A DNA stretch of 62,459 bases from an uncultured Pseudobutyrivibrio sp. (lineage in GTDB: Bacteria > Bacillota > Clostridia > Lachnospirales > Lachnospiraceae), in contig CAMJBT010000009.1 in the NCBI GenBank assembly GCA_946403965.1, forward strand, positions 1 to 62,459. Reading direction: 5' to 3'. Positions within the stretch are counted from its first letter, which is position 1, and each line of letters opens with the position of its first letter. The notes beneath the pieces were generated by a model. The model did not search any database. It was not told where the DNA came from and worked only from the letters and a program-made list of their open reading frames with translations. A program made the position numbers and the translations under genes. Shown piece by piece: positions 50,266 through 60,715 of the stretch.

Positions 50266-51197
50266 TTGACATTCCTCCCTATGATTCTAACTTCTGGAGA
50301 TAGATGTACTCCAAACTTTTCATATACCTTTGAATCAACATCTTTCATAAGCTGCAACACATCAGCTGCTGTAGCTTCGGATTTGTTGATTACAAAACCA
50401 CAGTGCTTCTCAGAAACCTGCGCACCTCCTACAGTATATCCTCTAAGTCCAGCATCATCAATAAGTTTTCCTGCAAAATATCCTTCTGGACGTTTAAATG
50501 TTGAACCAGCACTTGGATAATTAAGTGGCTGCTTCTCAATTCTCTTTTGCTTTATATCCTCAATTGTTGCTTTTATTTCATCAACATTGCCTGGTGCAAG
50601 TTTAAGCTTTGCGCCTAGAACAAAACCAGGATTTGCCATAAGTGCTGAATGTCTATAGGATAAATCTAATTCATCTACAGGAACCTCTTTTACCTGTCCG
50701 CTATTATCTAAGATTTCAGCGTATTCTAAAACATCCTTAATCTCTCCACCATAGGCACCTGCATTCATATATACTGCACCACCTACGGAACCTGGAATAC
50801 CTGATGCAAATTCCAAACCTGTAAGCCCTGCCCCCGCAGCCTTGCTTGATACTGCCGAAAGCATCGCCCCTGCCTCTGCATAAATACAAGAATCCTCTTT
50901 ATCAACCTCTATTGAAGATGCCTTTTTACCAAGAGAAATAACCACACCTTCGATTCCCTCATCAGAAACCAAAAGATTACTACCATTTCCAATAACAATA
51001 TATGGAATTTGGTTTTCATTCAGATAACGCAGAAGAGGAACCATCTGAGAAATAGATGGCTCCACATAAATATCAGCTGGACCGCCTATTCTGAAGGTGG
51101 TGTGTTTCTTCATAGGTTCATCAAGAAGGAACTCCACCTCAGAAAAAAGCTGTTTCAACTTATTATAAACTTCTTCTTTTGAAAAAATATTATGCAT
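50262..51197 (-). CDS. murB: UDP-N-acetylmuramate dehydrogenase (UDP-GlcNAc-enolpyruvate reductase)
   Basis: 311 residues, type II MurB (no C-terminal extra domain). FAD-binding THTTFRIGGPADIYVEP-type segment (here HTTFRIGGPADI), IGNGSNLLVSDEG, SGIPGSVGGAVYMNAGAYGGE, catalytic Ser/Glu region PSAGSTFKRPEGYFAGKLIDDAGLRG and the C-terminal SPEVRIIG are present. Second step of cell-wall precursor synthesis. It overlaps both neighbours, so the run is polycistronic. Confidence 0.95.
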   Translation of the reverse strand: MHNIFSKEEVYNKLKQLFSEVEFLLDEPMKKHTTFRIGGPADIYVEPSISQMVPLLRYLNENQIPYIVIGNGSNLLVSDEGIEGVVISLGKKASSIEVDKEDSCIYAEAGAMLSAVSSKAAGAGLTGLEFASGIPGSVGGAVYMNAGAYGGEIKDVLEYAEILDNSGQVKEVPVDELDLSYRHSALMANPGFVLGAKLKLAPGNVDEIKATIEDIKQKRIEKQPLNYPSAGSTFKRPEGYFAGKLIDDAGLRGYTVGGAQVSEKHCGFVINKSEATAADVLQLMKDVDSKVYEKFGVHLSPEVRIIGRNVN

Positions 51198-52587
51198 ACT
51201 TTATAAATGCCTCGTATCCTAGTAATGCTTCATATAAGTCAACTTTAGAAATAATTTCACATGGTGCATGCATTGAAAGAACTGCAACACCAGAATCGAT
51301 AACCTGCATATTGTAATTACCCATGATGTATGCGATTGTTCCGCCGCCACCCTGGTCTACTTTACCAAGCTCTGCTGTCTGCCAGCAAACCTTGTCCTTG
51401 TCCATAATAGAGCGAACCTCGCCAACATACTCAGCACTTGCATCATTTGAACCGCTCTTTCCTCTTGCGCCAGTATACTTATTAAATACAAGGCCACGTC
51501 CAAGGTAAGCAGCATTGTTCTTTTCAAAAGCTGATGCATAGTTTGGATCAAAGGCTGCAGAAACATCTGATGAAAGAACCTTTGAATTTGTAAGAGCTCT
51601 GCGAAGCTTAAGCTCTGAATAGTCGCCCATAAGGTTGAATATCTCAGCTACAGTGTTCTCAAAGAACTTTGACTCCATACCTGTAGCACCGACTGAACCG
51701 ATCTCTTCTTTATCTACAAGAAGAGCACATGCTGTCTTTGAAAGTTTCTTTGTTGAATTAAGAATTGCCATAAATGATGGGTAAGCACATACTCTATCAT
51801 CGTGACCATAGCCTAAAATCATTGAACGGTCAAAACCAAAATCACGAGCAGGTCCTGCAGGAACAACTTCAATTTCTGCTGAAATAAAATCTTCTTCCTC
51901 AACACCGTATTTATCCTTAAGAAGCTTTAGAACATTTTTCTTTACAGATTCCTTTTCCTTCTCGCCTTTTTTGTCGAAGCCAGGAATGCTACCAATAATA
52001 ACATTAAGGTCCTCACCTTCAACAACCTTAGCGCCCTTCTTGTCCATCTGGTCTGCTGCTAAGTGAATAAGAAGATCTGAAATACCAAATACTGGATCTG
52101 CCTCGTCCTCGCCAACATTAACCTTTACAACTGAACCATCCTTCTTTACAAGTACTCCGTGAAGAGCTAGAGGAATAGTAACCCACTGATACTTCTTGAT
52201 ACCACCATAATAATGAGTATCAAATAATGCAATATCAGAATCCTCATATAATGGATTCTGCTTTAAATCCATTCTAGGACTGTCAATGTGAGCACCAAGG
52301 ATATTAAGTCCTGACTCTAATGACTCTGTTCCAATGTTGAAAACAGCAAGCATTTTGCCCTTATTAACAGCATAGACCTTATCTCCAGCCTTGAGTTTCT
52401 TATCTTCTTTGATAAGCTTCTCCAGGTTAACATAACCTGCTGTCTCTGCTTTTTCAATGAAGAAATCTACACATTCTCTTTCTGTTTTGCAATCTGAAAG
52501 GAACTTGCGATAATCCTCGCCAAAAGCCATAACCTTCTCAATTTCTTTTTCTGAAGTATACTTACTCCATGCATTAATGCGTTCCAT
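51190..52587 (-). CDS. M18 family aminopeptidase
   Basis: 465 residues, zinc aminopeptidase 1/ApeA type. ILGAHIDSPRMDLK holds the first zinc His/Asp (about 95-108), VDKEEIGSVGATG the catalytic Glu pair, GYGHDDRVCAYPS the bridging Asp, and the C-terminal VLSMHAPCEIISK the last His. Removes N-terminal acidic or neutral residues in peptide turnover. Its stop overlaps the murB start by 8 bp, unusual company for wall genes. Confidence 0.92.
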   Translation of the reverse strand: MERINAWSKYTSEKEIEKVMAFGEDYRKFLSDCKTERECVDFFIEKAETAGYVNLEKLIKEDKKLKAGDKVYAVNKGKMLAVFNIGTESLESGLNILGAHIDSPRMDLKQNPLYEDSDIALFDTHYYGGIKKYQWVTIPLALHGVLVKKDGSVVKVNVGEDEADPVFGISDLLIHLAADQMDKKGAKVVEGEDLNVIIGSIPGFDKKGEKEKESVKKNVLKLLKDKYGVEEEDFISAEIEVVPAGPARDFGFDRSMILGYGHDDRVCAYPSFMAILNSTKKLSKTACALLVDKEEIGSVGATGMESKFFENTVAEIFNLMGDYSELKLRRALTNSKVLSSDVSAAFDPNYASAFEKNNAAYLGRGLVFNKYTGARGKSGSNDASAEYVGEVRSIMDKDKVCWQTAELGKVDQGGGGTIAYIMGNYNMQVIDSGVAVLSMHAPCEIISKVDLYEALLGYEAFIKYA

Positions 52588-52616
52588 ATTTATAACTCCT
52601 AAAAACTAATAATATT

Positions 52617-52650
52617 TTCTTGTAGACTTGTAATTATATAGCCCACAAGA
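52617..52650. repeat. REP-like palindromic element, degenerate copy
   Basis: TTCTTGTAGACTTGTAATTATATAGCCCACAAGA: arms keep CTTGTRG and GCCCACAAG. Located in the hprK-M18 gap. Confidence 0.5.
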
Positions 52651-52655
52651 TATTT

Positions 52656-53594
52656 TTATTTTCCGCCTTCAGCAATATTATCCTGCACACGACGGTAAAG
52701 CTCTTCAGCTGCATTGTAACCCATCTTCTTCTGACGATGGTTAACCGCTGCTGTTTCGCAAATAATAGCAAGATTTCGACCTGGACGAATTGGAAGGGAA
52801 TGGCATGTAACATCTATACCTAGAATATTCATGTATTCATCTGTCATACCAAGACGATCATATTCCTTTTCCTTTGTCCAATCTTCAAGCTTTATTACAA
52901 GGTCGATACGTTGCTCATCTTTAACAGCCTCAACACCATAAAGAGATTTAACATCGATAATGCCTATACCTCTAAGCTCGATAAGATACTGTGTAATAGA
53001 TGGCGCGCGACCATATAATCTTTCATTATTTGGACGACGAATTTCAACAACATCATCTGAAACAAGTCTGTGTCCACGTCTGATAAGCTCCAAAGCAGCC
53101 TCAGATTTTCCAATTCCTGATTCTCCTGTAATAAGAAGACCTTCGCCATATACATCTACAAGTACACCATGGATTGTAGTGTATGGTGCAAAGTCTTTAT
53201 TTAATGAGAAAATAAGTGCTGACATAAACTCAGATGTGGCACGATCTGTTCCAAGAATAGGAACATTTGCCTTTACAGCCTCTTTTAAAAGAGCATCTGC
53301 TGGCTTCTCTCCTCTACAGAAAATGATGCATGGAATATCGTATGAAAAAAGCTGACTAAAGCTCTCTACCATTTCCTCGTCTGACTTTTTTGAAATATAT
53401 GCAGCCTCAACATTTCCAATTACCTGTATACGGCTTGGCTCAAAATGCTCATAAAAGCCATGAAGCTGTAGGGCTGGTCTGTTGACATCAGCAACAGTGA
53501 CCTGTGCCTCCTCTAAATTCAATTCAGGTGTAAAATTTGTAAGATTAAATCTTTCCTGGACAGTAGCTACTGTAACGTATTTATTTGCTGCCAT
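52656..53594 (-). CDS. hprK: HPr kinase/phosphorylase
   Basis: 312 residues from ATG at 53594 (GGAGGG seven bp upstream). Walker A GESGIGKS (157-164), catalytic histidine at 142, the HprK signature MNILGIDVTCHSLPIRPGRNLAIICETAA (about 240-268) and the C-terminal YNAAEELYRR. Phosphorylates HPr/Crh at the regulatory serine according to FBP/ATP and Pi, the carbon-status switch of Firmicutes. Its likely substrate Crh is four genes downstream. Confidence 0.96.
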   Translation of the reverse strand: MAANKYVTVATVQERFNLTNFTPELNLEEAQVTVADVNRPALQLHGFYEHFEPSRIQVIGNVEAAYISKKSDEEMVESFSQLFSYDIPCIIFCRGEKPADALLKEAVKANVPILGTDRATSEFMSALIFSLNKDFAPYTTIHGVLVDVYGEGLLITGESGIGKSEAALELIRRGHRLVSDDVVEIRRPNNERLYGRAPSITQYLIELRGIGIIDVKSLYGVEAVKDEQRIDLVIKLEDWTKEKEYDRLGMTDEYMNILGIDVTCHSLPIRPGRNLAIICETAAVNHRQKKMGYNAAEELYRRVQDNIAEGGK

Positions 53595-53651
53595 AAAAAA
53601 TCCCTCCATTATAAATGCTAATCGCTTAGTATATGATATATCATTTTTTAA

Positions 53652-55502
53652 TTATTTCAAAGGGTGAAAGTAATTGTATACATTCTCCGCCGCTTCTTTG
53701 GTCATTCCCTCTGTGTCTGCCAGTTCCTCAAGTGTGGCTGCAGCCATCTTTTCAGCAGATACAAAACGCTTCATCAAGGCTTTTCTTCGTTTAGGACCAA
53801 TTCCAGGAATATCGTCCAAGAAGCTATGTACCTGCCCTTTACTACGAAGACTGCGATGATATTCTATAGCAAATCTATGAGCCTCATCCTGAAGTCTTGT
53901 GATTAGCTTGAAGCCCTCTGAATGGGTATCAATAGGAAGCTCCTGGTCTTTGAAATATAGCCCTCTTGTTCTGTGGTGATCATCCTTTACCATTCCAGCA
54001 ATTGGAATATGCAAACCAAGCTCTGCCATAACCTGTTCTGCTATATGAACCTGGCCCTTTCCACCATCCATCATGATGACATCAGGGAATTTTGTAAAGC
54101 TATCTGTGATATTACCTCCGTTGGCCTCCAATTCCTCTAATCCATGGGAAAAACGTCTTGTAAGGACCTCATGCATAGAAGCATAATCATTTGGCCCCTC
54201 AACAGTTTTAATCTTGAATTTGCGATAATCTGAGCGTTTAGGCTTACCCTTCTCAAAGACCACCATAGAACCTACTGATTGGAAACCTGAAATGTTTGAG
54301 ATATCGAATGCTTCCAATCTGCTGGCATTTGGAATTCCCAGAATATCTGCTATTTCTTTCATGGCTCCAATTGTACGGCCTTCTTCTTTTTTGATTTTTT
54401 CCCTATCCTGGTCCAAAACCATCTGAGCATTTTTTGCAGCCAATTCCACAAGCTTTTCTTTTGAGCCTCTTTTTGGACTTCTGATATAAACTCTAGAACC
54501 TTTTTTGTTGGTGAGCCAATTTTCTATAAGTTCCCCTTCTTCCAAATCATATTGAACAAATATTTCACGAGGAACAAATGGTGTACCTGTATAATAGTCT
54601 TTCAAGAAATATTGAAGCAGGTCCTCATCTGTATCGTCCACCCTCACATTTATAAAGAAATGCTCTCGGCCAATCATCTTGCCACCACGGATAAAAAACA
54701 CCTGCACAACTGCATCCTCCGCAGCTTTTGCCATTGCAATAATATCTCTATCCTCACCATCAAGCTGAGTCGCTTTTTGTCTTCCGGCACACGCCTTCAC
54801 GGATTCAATCAAATCGCGATAAATGGCTGCCTTTTCAAAGTCCATTTCTTCTGAAGCGGCAAACATTTTGTTTTCTAAATCCTTTAAAGTATCAAAATAA
54901 TCTCCGCTCAGAAATTCAATTACTTTATCAACATTATTTCTGTATTCGGCCTGATCAACATTTCCTTGGCATGGCCCTAAACACTGTCCAATGTGATAAT
55001 TTAAGCATGGTCGTTTCTTACCAAAATTTTCCGGAAGTTTTTGAGTACAGGTTCGAATTTTGTAGAGCTTTTGAACCAATTCAATGGTGTCATGGACTGC
55101 ACCTGCTGAAGTAAACGGACCGAAAAACTTATTACCATTTTTCTTTAATCTTCTAGAAAAAACAACACGAGGATAAGCCTCTGTCAGAGTAACCTCGATG
55201 TATGGATATGTCTTGTCGTCTCTAAGCATTGTGTTGTACTTAGGGCGATATTCCTTTATTAAATTGCATTCTAAGATAAGGGCCTCAAGCTCAGAGTCTG
55301 TAACTATAAATTCAAAATAATCAATATTTTGAACCATCTGTTTTTTCTTAAGGCCTTCATCATGACTTGGCTGAAAATATTGTCGCACACGATGGCGCAA
55401 AGAACGGGCTTTTCCAACGTAGATAATCTCATCGTTTTTCCCGTGCATTAGATAAACTCCCGGTTGATCCGGGAGTTTACTTAAATCTTGTTCTGTTACC
55501 AT
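53652..55502 (-). CDS. uvrC: Excinuclease ABC subunit C
   Basis: 616 residues, normal length. GIY-YIG nuclease domain ([22 protein letters not shown], 14-35), a short cysteine cluster region near 160-175, UVR motif ([26 protein letters not shown]), RNase H-like C-terminal nuclease ([25 protein letters not shown]), tandem HhH at the end ([18 protein letters not shown]). Incises DNA on both sides of lesions with UvrAB. Starts 5 bp after the ftsH stop. Confidence 0.96.
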   Translation of the reverse strand: MVTEQDLSKLPDQPGVYLMHGKNDEIIYVGKARSLRHRVRQYFQPSHDEGLKKKQMVQNIDYFEFIVTDSELEALILECNLIKEYRPKYNTMLRDDKTYPYIEVTLTEAYPRVVFSRRLKKNGNKFFGPFTSAGAVHDTIELVQKLYKIRTCTQKLPENFGKKRPCLNYHIGQCLGPCQGNVDQAEYRNNVDKVIEFLSGDYFDTLKDLENKMFAASEEMDFEKAAIYRDLIESVKACAGRQKATQLDGEDRDIIAMAKAAEDAVVQVFFIRGGKMIGREHFFINVRVDDTDEDLLQYFLKDYYTGTPFVPREIFVQYDLEEGELIENWLTNKKGSRVYIRSPKRGSKEKLVELAAKNAQMVLDQDREKIKKEEGRTIGAMKEIADILGIPNASRLEAFDISNISGFQSVGSMVVFEKGKPKRSDYRKFKIKTVEGPNDYASMHEVLTRRFSHGLEELEANGGNITDSFTKFPDVIMMDGGKGQVHIAEQVMAELGLHIPIAGMVKDDHHRTRGLYFKDQELPIDTHSEGFKLITRLQDEAHRFAIEYHRSLRSKGQVHSFLDDIPGIGPKRRKALMKRFVSAEKMAAATLEELADTEGMTKEAAENVYNYFHPLK

Positions 55503-55507
55503 AATTT

Positions 55508-57583
55508 CTACTCATCAAAAATATTGTCTGTTACAACATTTTCTGGATCAGCAAAACTGCCAGTCCCTTCCTCAGATGCCCCTGCAACTGATGATGCATC
55601 CCCAGTAGCCTGCTCAGCTTCTACTGGCGTCTCTGATGAAGAAGCACCTTCTGTTTTAGGTTTTTCTTCTGGCTCAGGAATTCCTTTGATTTCTCTGAAA
55701 ATCTTCATGAATTCCTTTCCTGTAATTGTTTCATGTTCGAATAGATATTCAGATATCTTGTCGAGACACTCCATATTCTCAAGCAGAAGCTCTTTTGCCT
55801 TTGCATAAGCCTCTGTAATCATCTTTAATACTTCTGAATCAATTTCACCAGCTGTGTTGTCTCCACAAATAAGTGAAGCACGACCATCCAAATATTGGCT
55901 TTCTACAGTTGCAAGACCCATCATGCCAAACTTTTCGGACATACCAAATCTTGTAACCATTGCTCTAGCAATCTTTGTAGCTTGTTCGATATCATTGGCA
56001 GCTCCAGATGTGTATGAACCGAACTTAATATCTTCTGCAGCACGTCCACCCATGTATGTGACGATTTTAGCAATAAGCTCATCCTTTGTCTCAAGGAATT
56101 TTTCTTCCTCTGGAGTCTGAAGTGTATATCCAAGAGCACCCATAGTTCGAGGAACTATTGTAATCTTCTGTACTGGCTCTGCATCCTTTTGAAGAGCAGA
56201 AACAAGAGCATGTCCAACCTCGTGATAAGAAACTATCTTACGTTCCTTCTCACTCATAGCTCTATCCTTCTTTTCCTTGCCGCCGACAGCAACAAGTTCA
56301 AAGGCCTCAAACAAATCCTTCTGTGTGACATATTGACGCTTAGCTTTTACAGCAAGAATAGCTGCTTCGTTAATGATATTTGCAAGGTCAGAACCAACAA
56401 GGCCTACCGATGCAAGTGCCAATGCGTCTAAATCAACAGTCTCATCCATCTTAACATCCTTGGCATGAACCTTGAGGATTTCAAGACGCCCCTTCTGATC
56501 TGGTCTATCAACAATGATGCGTCTATCAAAACGTCCTGGACGAAGAAGAGCTTTATCAAGTACCTCTGGACGGTTTGTTGCAGCGAGAATTAAAAGACCC
56601 TTATTTGAATCAAATCCGTCCATCTCTGAAAGAAGCTGATTAAGTGTCTGTTCACGCTCGTCATTGCCTCCACCGTAATGAGCGTCACGGCTCTTTCCGA
56701 TAGCATCAATCTCGTCGATGAATACAATACATGGAGCAACTTTCTGTGCCTCCTTAAAAAGATCACGCACACGTGAAGCTCCGACACCAACAAACATCTC
56801 AACAAAATCTGAACCAGCAAGTGAGAAGAATGGAACTCCAGCCTCACCTGCAACCGCTTTTGCAAGAAGTGTCTTACCTGTTCCAGGAGGGCCTACAAGA
56901 AGAGCACCCTTTGGAAGTTTCGCACCAATTTCGGTATATTTCTTTGGGTTGTGAAGGAAATCCACCATTTCCTGAACGGATTCCTTAGCTTCATCCTGTC
57001 CTGCAACATCCTTAAAGGTGATACCTGTTGCCTTTTCCATGTTGTAAAGCTTGGCATTTGACTTGCCAACGCCCATTGGGCCTCCGCCCATCTTTTTCAT
57101 AACAAATCCCAAGAATACCCATATAAGCACAATTGGAAGGACAAATGAAAGAATATTGTAAATGATTGCGGCTGTAGAATCTGAGATTGTTCCTTCGATT
57201 TCAACCTTATGCTCCTTTAAAAGAGGAAGCAAATCATCATCTCTGATGTATGCAGTGTAAAGGGAAACCTTTGAAGGCTGTCCTGTTGCCTCATATAACT
57301 GCTGAAGTTTTTTGGTCTCTTCATCTGTTGTACCGTAGGTCTCACCTTTTTTTAATTCAATATTGATTACATCATCCTTGAAGGTGACATTATCTACTTT
57401 GTCATCCTCAACCAATGTCAAAAACTCGGTATAGGTAATTTCCTGATTTGAAGAAGAACTTGCCCCCTTATACATCATGCTTGTAAAGAACAATGCAATA
57501 AGGACTAATATTCCTAATGTATAAAAAGGCTGACGATTATTCTTTTTATCTCCACCATTTTGGTTGTTATTATTATCGTTCAC
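55508..57583 (-). CDS. ftsH: ATP-dependent zinc metalloprotease FtsH
   Basis: 691 residues. Two membrane segments (about 20-37 and 138-161), periplasmic-type domain between them. Walker A GPPGTGKT (231-238), Walker [15 protein letters not shown] region [19 protein letters not shown], zinc motif HEVGH (about 455). The C-terminal tail is long, acidic and Ser/Thr/Glu/Ala-rich. GTG start after GGAGG. Degrades membrane and regulatory proteins. First gene of the long uvrC-hprK-murB-rapZ-whiA-crh run. Confidence 0.96.
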   Translation of the reverse strand: MNDNNNNQNGGDKKNNRQPFYTLGILVLIALFFTSMMYKGASSSSNQEITYTEFLTLVEDDKVDNVTFKDDVINIELKKGETYGTTDEETKKLQQLYEATGQPSKVSLYTAYIRDDDLLPLLKEHKVEIEGTISDSTAAIIYNILSFVLPIVLIWVFLGFVMKKMGGGPMGVGKSNAKLYNMEKATGITFKDVAGQDEAKESVQEMVDFLHNPKKYTEIGAKLPKGALLVGPPGTGKTLLAKAVAGEAGVPFFSLAGSDFVEMFVGVGASRVRDLFKEAQKVAPCIVFIDEIDAIGKSRDAHYGGGNDEREQTLNQLLSEMDGFDSNKGLLILAATNRPEVLDKALLRPGRFDRRIIVDRPDQKGRLEILKVHAKDVKMDETVDLDALALASVGLVGSDLANIINEAAILAVKAKRQYVTQKDLFEAFELVAVGGKEKKDRAMSEKERKIVSYHEVGHALVSALQKDAEPVQKITIVPRTMGALGYTLQTPEEEKFLETKDELIAKIVTYMGGRAAEDIKFGSYTSGAANDIEQATKIARAMVTRFGMSEKFGMMGLATVESQYLDGRASLICGDNTAGEIDSEVLKMITEAYAKAKELLLENMECLDKISEYLFEHETITGKEFMKIFREIKGIPEPEEKPKTEGASSSETPVEAEQATGDASSVAGASEEGTGSFADPENVVTDNIFDE

Positions 57584-57679
57584 TTTTGCCTCCGTGTCAT
57601 AAAAATTTTTTACGATACTAATTTATCATAAAACAGCCCAAAAGTAATGATTTTAATACTTTTTTAATAGATTTAAAAT

Positions 57680-57722
57680 AAAAAACTCCAACATGGATAA
57701 TTCTCAATCCTTCGTTGGAGTG
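57680..57722 (-). terminator. Terminator of the ABC transporter operon
   Basis: Minus-strand ACTCCAAC, a large partly paired loop, GTTGGAGT followed by TTTTT. It lies right after the ATPase gene. Confidence 0.85.
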
Positions 57723-57733
57723 TATTATTTATT

Positions 57734-58531
57734 TTATTTAGATAAAATCTCTGTATCGTTGGTAAATTCGGTACCAGAAACCTCCTCAAACTTATGAAGC
57801 AAGTCTTCAATAGTAAGATGTTTCTTTTCCTCACCACTGATATTTAGAATCACACGTCCCTCATTCATCATTATGAGACGATTTCCGTAGTTGATAGCAT
57901 CACGCATATTATGTGTAACCATCATTGCTGTAAGATTGTGTTCTTTGATAAGCATATCTGTTATTTCAAGAACCTTTGATGCAGTCTTTGGATCTAGAGC
58001 TGCTGTATGCTCATCCAAAAGAAGAACCTTTGGCTTTTGAATTGTAGCCATCAAAAGTGTAAGGGCCTGACGCTGTCCTCCTGACAAAAGCCCAACCTTT
58101 GCTGTAAGGCGGTCCTCAAGGCCTAAATCCAGCTCTTTAAGCATCTCATGATACTTTTCACGTTCAGACTTTGTAACGCCCCATCTAAGGCCTCTTAGCT
58201 TGCCTCGTCTGGCTGCCAGTGCCATATTCTCATCAATTTGCATATTTGCAGCTGTTCCTGTCATAGGATCCTGAAATACACGGCCTAAATATTGTGCACG
58301 CTTGTGTTCAGGAAGACCGGTCACATCAACGCCATCGATTGTAATGCTTCCGCCATCTACAGGCCAAACACCTGCAACAGCATTAAGAAATGTTGACTTT
58401 CCAGCGCCATTTCCTCCAATTACAGTACAGAATTCTCCCTCTTCTAGGTTAAGTGTTGCACCTGCAAGAGCTACTTTTTCATTTATAGTGCCAGCATTGA
58501 AGGTCTTTCTCAAATTATTAGCATTAAGCAT
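57734..58531 (-). CDS. ABC transporter ATP-binding protein (TrpX-system type)
   Basis: 265 residues. Walker A GGNGAGKST (38-46), signature LSGGQRQALTLLMA, Walker B KVLLLDEHTAALDPKTA (the usual DEPT reads DEHT, typical of this subfamily), H-loop MMVTHNMRD. It goes with a permease and a lipoprotein of the TrpX/ABC_sub_bind class, which take up tryptophan, tyrosine or similar small molecules. It overlaps the permease gene by 8 bp. Confidence 0.88.
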   Translation of the reverse strand: MLNANNLRKTFNAGTINEKVALAGATLNLEEGEFCTVIGGNGAGKSTFLNAVAGVWPVDGGSITIDGVDVTGLPEHKRAQYLGRVFQDPMTGTAANMQIDENMALAARRGKLRGLRWGVTKSEREKYHEMLKELDLGLEDRLTAKVGLLSGGQRQALTLLMATIQKPKVLLLDEHTAALDPKTASKVLEITDMLIKEHNLTAMMVTHNMRDAINYGNRLIMMNEGRVILNISGEEKKHLTIEDLLHKFEEVSGTEFTNDTEILSK

Positions 58532-59453
58532 TTTCCTTACCTCCTCTCTTAGCTGCCTTTCTAAATGAACTATTACTCTTGCTCTTCAGATAAGGAACGG
58601 CCAGGAAAATAGCCACTATAATAGCTGTAAACAGCTTCATATCGTTTGCTGGCATCTTCAGCCAAAGAACTATAGCAATAAATAGATAATAGAGAATTCC
58701 ACCGAATACGACGAATAAAAGGGTAAGGATGAAATTTCTCTTTTTCTTAAACAAAGTATTGCAGATAACCTCTCCAATGATAATTGATGCCAAACCAATT
58801 ACAATTGCACCACGGCCCATATTTACATCCGCATTTCCATTGAACTGTGCTGAAAGAGCTCCAGCAAATGCAACAATTGCATTAGAAATCACAAGACCAA
58901 AAGCCTTCATAAGATTAACATTAATTCCCTGCGCCTTAGTCATTGCAGGGTTTGTTCCTGTTGCACGAATTGCAGAACCCATCTCTGTTCCAAAATACCA
59001 GTACATAATTGCAATGATGATTATTGCCATAACAAGAACTGTCACTAAAGCATCAGTTTTGTATCTAAGTGAAACAGCCAAATTATATTTATCAACTGAA
59101 ATAGGTGTGTTTGGCTGATTTCTAGTAATTCTAAGATTTATAGAATACAAGGCAAGCTGTGTCAATATACCTGCCAAAATGTCTGGAATACCAAGTACTG
59201 TATGAAGCACACCTGTAATCAATCCAGCAAGTGCTCCAGCAACGAATGCAAGCACAAGAGCAAGCATCCATGAACGGCCTGAAATAATAACCATGGCTGC
59301 AACTGCACCGCCAGTTGCAAAAGATCCATCAACTGACAAATCTGCAAAATTTAATAATTTAAATGTAATAAAAATGCCGAGGGCCATAATTCCATAAATG
59401 ATACCCTGGGCTGCCGTTCCCGGCATTCCTGCTATTAATGTTTCAATTCCCAT
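58524..59453 (-). CDS. ABC transporter permease (branched-chain/TrpY-like)
   Basis: About 309 residues with nine or ten hydrophobic segments; BPD_transp_2 type, related to LivH. LLNFADLSVDGSFATGGAV (around 35-53) and AFAGALSAQFNGNADVNMGRGAIVIGLASIIIGE (around 194-228) are family segments. The 59453 ATG has GGAGTTTAAA before it; the 59465 TTG overlaps that site. It forms the membrane channel with the adjacent ATPase. Confidence 0.88.
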   Translation of the reverse strand: MGIETLIAGMPGTAAQGIIYGIMALGIFITFKLLNFADLSVDGSFATGGAVAAMVIISGRSWMLALVLAFVAGALAGLITGVLHTVLGIPDILAGILTQLALYSINLRITRNQPNTPISVDKYNLAVSLRYKTDALVTVLVMAIIIIAIMYWYFGTEMGSAIRATGTNPAMTKAQGINVNLMKAFGLVISNAIVAFAGALSAQFNGNADVNMGRGAIVIGLASIIIGEVICNTLFKKKRNFILTLLFVVFGGILYYLFIAIVLWLKMPANDMKLFTAIIVAIFLAVPYLKSKSNSSFRKAAKRGGKENA

Positions 59454-59520
59454 TTTAAACTCCAAAGAGCAAGGTCAGAATATGACCTTGCCCAAATTTT
59501 AATTATTTTTTGTTTTAAGA

Positions 59521-60540
59521 TTATTCCATCTCAATAGCGACGTAATCCTCTGGAAGAGTGATATCTAACTCTTTAGCAATGTTAGGATTATATTCCTTAG
59601 TAAAATCTGTAGCATACTGAATATCCATTTCTGCTGGGTTTGCTCCATTTGCTAAGATTTCGTATGCCATAAGTCCAGCTGCATATCCAATGTCATAATA
59701 TGAAATTGATAGTGTTGCAATACCACATCCCTTGCAGATACCTTCCTCGCCAGCTACGATTGGTACCTTTGCTGTAAGTGCAACATTGTTGATTGTCTCT
59801 GCACAATTTGCTGCAACATTGTCTGTTGGAACATAAAGCACATCTGATGAACCGCATGCAGTCTGAACAACAGTTCCAACATCACTTGAATCCGAGAATG
59901 TGTATGCAGTTACGTTATAACCGAATTTTTCAAGATTTTTTGTGATTTCATTAGCCTGATATAATGAGTTAACCTCGCCCGAGCAATAGATAATACCTAC
60001 TTCCTTTGCATCAGGGAATAGCTCGTGAAGCATATCTGCCTGACCATCAAGTGGAGCTAAATCCGCTGTACCAGTAACATTCACGCCTGTAGCACCAGAC
60101 CAGTCCTTGATATCAAGTGCTGTAGCATAATCTGTGATTGAAGTTGCAACAATTGGAATATCACTTGTAGCTGTCTCGCATGCCTGTAATGCTGGAGTAG
60201 CATTTGCCATAATTAAATCAACATTATCACTAACAAATGAATTTGCAATTGTAGCACATGTAGGAATATCACCTGAGGCATTCTCTAATGTAAATTCAAC
60301 TTTATCCCCAAGCTTTTCCGTAAGTGCAGCCTCAAAACCCTCTGTAGCCGCATCAAGTGCTGGATGCTGTACCAATTGAATAATTCCAACGTTATAAGTG
60401 GTATCTGTATCAGCTGTAGCCTGCTCTGTAGTTTCATCTTTAGCCTTTTCAGCTTCTTTTTGTGCAGCTGCATCAGTACCGCAACCAACTAAAGAAACTG
60501 CTAATGTCATAGCTGCTAATAAGCTAATCGCTTTCTTCAT
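59521..60540 (-). CDS. ABC transporter substrate-binding lipoprotein (TrpX-like)
   Basis: 339 residues. Lipobox LVGC with lipidated C20, then a charged and Thr-rich linker, then the ABC_sub_bind (PF04392-type) domain beginning YNVGIIQLVQHPALDAATEGFE (about 50-71), with VATSITDYATA, GIIYCSGEVNS and VAGEEGICKGCGIATLSISYYDIGYAAG motifs. Members bind tryptophan or other ligands; identity here is open. First gene of the transporter operon. Confidence 0.9.
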   Translation of the reverse strand: MKKAISLLAAMTLAVSLVGCGTDAAAQKEAEKAKDETTEQATADTDTTYNVGIIQLVQHPALDAATEGFEAALTEKLGDKVEFTLENASGDIPTCATIANSFVSDNVDLIMANATPALQACETATSDIPIVATSITDYATALDIKDWSGATGVNVTGTADLAPLDGQADMLHELFPDAKEVGIIYCSGEVNSLYQANEITKNLEKFGYNVTAYTFSDSSDVGTVVQTACGSSDVLYVPTDNVAANCAETINNVALTAKVPIVAGEEGICKGCGIATLSISYYDIGYAAGLMAYEILANGANPAEMDIQYATDFTKEYNPNIAKELDITLPEDYVAIEME

Positions 60541-60572
60541 AATACTTCTCCTCCTATGATTTCATGTTGATT

Positions 60573-60601
60573 ACTTTAGCACTTTTAATCACTAAAGTCA
60601 A
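60573..60601 (-). promoter_or_regulatory. Promoter of the ABC transporter operon
   Basis: Minus-strand TTGACT (60596-60601), 17-bp spacer, TAAAGT (60573-60578). The spacer and flank contain GTGATTA twice (TTAGTGATTAAAAGTGC and AAAAGTGATTAAGC), a possible repeated operator. I see no T-box or other riboswitch. Confidence 0.65.
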
Positions 60602-60675
60602 CTTGTTAAATGCAAATTAAAATGATTGCTTAATCACTTTTCTAAACCCGCCCCATTAATTTAAATAGTACTCAT

Positions 60676-60715
60676 GATTTCTTGTGGTCTTTTTCTTAAG
60701 TAACCCACAAGAATC
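60676..60715. repeat. REP-like palindromic element
   Basis: GATTTCTTGTGGTCT-TTTTCTTAAGT-AACCCACAAGAATC, close to the 44120 copy in both arms and loop. Immediately 3' of the MATE gene, touching its stop codon. Confidence 0.68.

Noticed and set aside
60541..60714. Tryptophan T-box in front of the TrpX-like transporter
   Set aside because: Leader is only about 30 nt after the promoter match and has no T-box motif.
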